From assembly GCF_003240565.2 (NCBI RefSeq), contig NZ_CP117256.1:1-64000 (forward strand): a DNA stretch of 64,000 nucleotides, in the 5' to 3' direction. A program made the translations under genes and the position numbers. The stretch comes from Rhizobium tumorigenes (lineage in GTDB: Bacteria; Pseudomonadota; Alphaproteobacteria; Rhizobiales; Rhizobiaceae). The notes beneath the pieces were generated by a model. That model was not told the origin of the DNA, did not search any database, and saw nothing but the letters and a program-made list of their open reading frames with translations. How positions within the stretch are numbered: the stretch's first letter is position 1; each line of letters starts with the position of its first letter. Shown here piece after piece: positions 62,378 through 64,000 of the stretch.

Positions 62378-63004
62378 CTATGCCGCCTCAGATTCGCGAC
62401 CTACGAGCCGAGATACTGCGTTGCCCCATGTCAAAAGAGGATGGCCAATGCCGGCTTTTTGCCTCTGTCGCGCGAGCAATCCTGCGGGCAGGCGTGAAAA
62501 CACCGCCTGTACATCGTCGCCGTTTGCGACCGTGATGTTTGCTATAACGCATGCGGGATAACCTCTTCGCCGCATCATCCTGACGACCGCAGGGTATGTC
62601 AGAAAGGTGACGGCGTTCGCACCAATGGCGGTGAGACATTCAAGTACGCCGGTCATCAGGATGTCCCCGGCGCGAAGGCCGGAAAGCAGGGGCAAATCAC
62701 GCGCGATGGCGCACCGGCTCCATTCATAGTTGCTCGGTCCGCAACGAGGCGAAACCGAAGCCGGTAAAAGTTCTTTGACCAGGTGAGGGCCCGTCGTCTG
62801 CAACAGACGAGAATAACCGATCACTTCATCGTCGTGTTGGAGCACCAGATGAAGAGCCGTCGCGGTATCGAACTGATCGCGCTCGAGATGATCATCCCGG
62901 GCCAGTTCCACCCAACCCATTTGTTCGACAAATCGCCGATGCCGGAACGCCCACACGCGCGTCATGAGGCCCGGGTCGTCATTCTCATACATTACCTTCA
63001 GCAT
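62378..63004 (-). CDS. LuxI-family acyl-homoserine-lactone synthase
   Basis: A 208-residue autoinducer synthase using S-adenosylmethionine and an acyl carrier protein. All key positions appear: FRHRRFVEQMGW (Arg, Phe, Trp), RDQFDTATA (Asp pair), GYSRLLQTTGP (Arg) and NYEWSRCAI (Glu-x-x-Arg). GGAG lies 10 bases upstream of the ATG. It is 74 bp after luxR on the same strand. The acyl chain cannot be predicted. Confidence 0.93.
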   Translation of the reverse strand: MLKVMYENDDPGLMTRVWAFRHRRFVEQMGWVELARDDHLERDQFDTATALHLVLQHDDEVIGYSRLLQTTGPHLVKELLPASVSPRCGPSNYEWSRCAIARDLPLLSGLRAGDILMTGVLECLTAIGANAVTFLTYPAVVRMMRRRGYPACVIANITVANGDDVQAVFSRLPAGLLARQRQKAGIGHPLLTWGNAVSRLVGRESEAA

Positions 63005-63078
63005 ATCTAGATCTCCAGGTGTACTAATGAAGAATGCAACCGAAGATCAGCATTTTCTATTCGTAAAATGTCGTAATT

Positions 63079-63807
63079 TTAATATTGGAGACCGCGGCGA
63101 AAGGCTTCTGCGATCAGCTGAGCGCGGTTGGACACACCGAGCTTCTGCTGAAGATTGTGAAGATGGGCCTGGACAGTCCTTGGCGAGCGATGGGTCATCC
63201 TGCCGATCTCCCTGTCCGTCTTGCCGTCCGCGCACAAGGTCAGGCACTCGCGCTCGCTGCGTGTGACATAGGGGCTGTCAGGTTGTGAACGTCTCGGAGA
63301 GACCAGCTCTCGTAGACGGCGATGGGCGCTTTCGGCGACAATTTGAAGCAGGCTGACCTCTACGGGTCGCATTGGTTCGCGCCGTCCGCCTGCAGAAAAG
63401 AGACCATCCAGACCCAACTTGGAATGCAAGGGTATTGTTACCCCGTCAAGCAGGCCAAATTCGGCAGCTTCGCTCATGACCCGTTTGGACTTTTCTCCGA
63501 GGGCGTGCATCCGGATCGACTTCGACCAAACGATGGGTCGGTCGGACGTCCTGACAAGACGCACGACCGGGTCGCAATGAAAATAATTGGACTTCAGGTA
63601 CCGCTCCCGCCATCCTGGAGGCCAGCGCTCCCCGATGAAAAACCCGTCGAGCGGTTCATGCGCACTGGGAAGATGAGCCATGGCGAAGTGCTCGATGCCA
63701 AGCTGACGACTGACAGCATCCACTGCCGCGACCAGGTGAGCCCTGGTGGTTGACACCTCGCTTGCACGGAAAAAATCGACAAGAATATCTGCGATCAGAT
63801 CATCCAT
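63079..63807 (-). CDS. LuxR-family quorum-sensing regulator
   Basis: A 242-residue activator. N-terminal autoinducer-binding domain with ERYLKSNYFHCDPVVRLV and RPIVWSK (the conserved Tyr, Asp-Pro and Trp that hold the lactone), and C-terminal LuxR/GerE domain SERECLTLCADGKTDREIGR then SPRTVQAHLHNLQQKLGVSN. Start at ATG 63807. Expected to activate luxI and perhaps transfer genes when the signal accumulates. No clear lux box was found in the 74-bp gap. Confidence 0.93.
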   Translation of the reverse strand: MDDLIADILVDFFRASEVSTTRAHLVAAVDAVSRQLGIEHFAMAHLPSAHEPLDGFFIGERWPPGWRERYLKSNYFHCDPVVRLVRTSDRPIVWSKSIRMHALGEKSKRVMSEAAEFGLLDGVTIPLHSKLGLDGLFSAGGRREPMRPVEVSLLQIVAESAHRRLRELVSPRRSQPDSPYVTRSERECLTLCADGKTDREIGRMTHRSPRTVQAHLHNLQQKLGVSNRAQLIAEAFRRGLQY

Positions 63808-64000
63808 TCGCCTTCCCTAAAGCCGTTACATTGCCGATAGCGTCAGCGACGCCCGTGAAAGTCTTATTCCCTCTCCAACTCGACCGACCATAGCCACGCC
63901 AGTTCACAAGGGCGCGAGGAAATTGGGTTGCGGCTGCGCGTGGCCTGGGAATATCTTCCGCCAGTGATCGCGCGCAGGTGCCGGGAAGCTCGCGGCTAGG

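Noticed and set aside
63005..63078. lux box between luxR and luxI
   Set aside because: No 18-20 bp inverted repeat of the expected form was found; only the short ATCTAGAT palindrome overlapping the luxI leader is present.

Overview
The window looks like about 64 kb of a repABC-type plasmid from the Rhizobiales (Rhizobium, Agrobacterium or Ensifer group). Evidence: a complete repA-repB-repC operon opens the window, with an antisense-RNA-like element between repB and repC and two 16-bp parS-type palindromes just after repC. The right half carries a MOBP-like relaxase, a VirD4 coupling protein, a complete VirB1-VirB11 transfer apparatus, and VirC1/VirC2-like proteins. Species cannot be assigned from the sequence alone.

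Layout. 1-3.7 kb: replication and partition. 3.7-22.5 kb: loosely packed accessory DNA with few intact genes (a KTSC-like small protein, a small secreted Cys-rich protein, two atypical serine recombinases, an N-acyl amino acid synthase-like protein, a GGDEF-EAL c-di-GMP enzyme, a mannose-1-phosphate guanylyltransferase/isomerase, an SDR/HxlR pair, a VOC protein). It also holds decayed genes (NmrA-like, DnaQ-like exonuclease, 2'-5' RNA ligase-like), a 7-bp tandem repeat and arrays of 20-bp repeats around a ribbon-helix-helix gene. 22.5-39.8 kb: DNA-processing genes of a kind shared by rhizobial plasmids (DUF3991/Toprim, DUF1419, a 1695-residue methylase-helicase, an ATP-dependent DNA ligase, a ParB-like protein, ArdC, DUF736, HU, WGR, DUF1173), with a decayed DUF7007-like gene and a decayed MazF/PemK-like toxin. 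I read this as the likely leading (establishment, anti-restriction) region. 39.9-44.3 kb: VirC2/VirC1-like proteins, a probable oriT interval and mobC-relaxase. 44.4-57.2 kb: virB1-virB11-virD4 on the minus strand, most genes overlapping by 1-4 bp. 57.3-59.8 kb: a divergent operon of four secreted proteins, three related to staphylococcal nuclease. 60-64 kb: regulators, namely two XRE proteins and a luxR-luxI pair followed by a small gene.

How it fits together: RepABC maintains the plasmid. The quorum-sensing and XRE proteins plausibly time transfer. VirC1/C2, MobC and the relaxase would process oriT, VirD4 would deliver the nucleoprotein to the VirB channel, and the 22-40 kb genes would protect, methylate, coat, repair or partition the DNA in the recipient. 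The most unusual points are the VirB5-like N-terminus on a second lytic transglycosylase, the triplet of SNase-like secreted proteins of which only one keeps the nuclease motif, the plasmid-borne luxR-luxI-small ORF-XRE block that resembles the CinR/CinI/CinS/PraR circuit, two recombinases with changed catalytic residues, and a large methylase-helicase next to ArdC.
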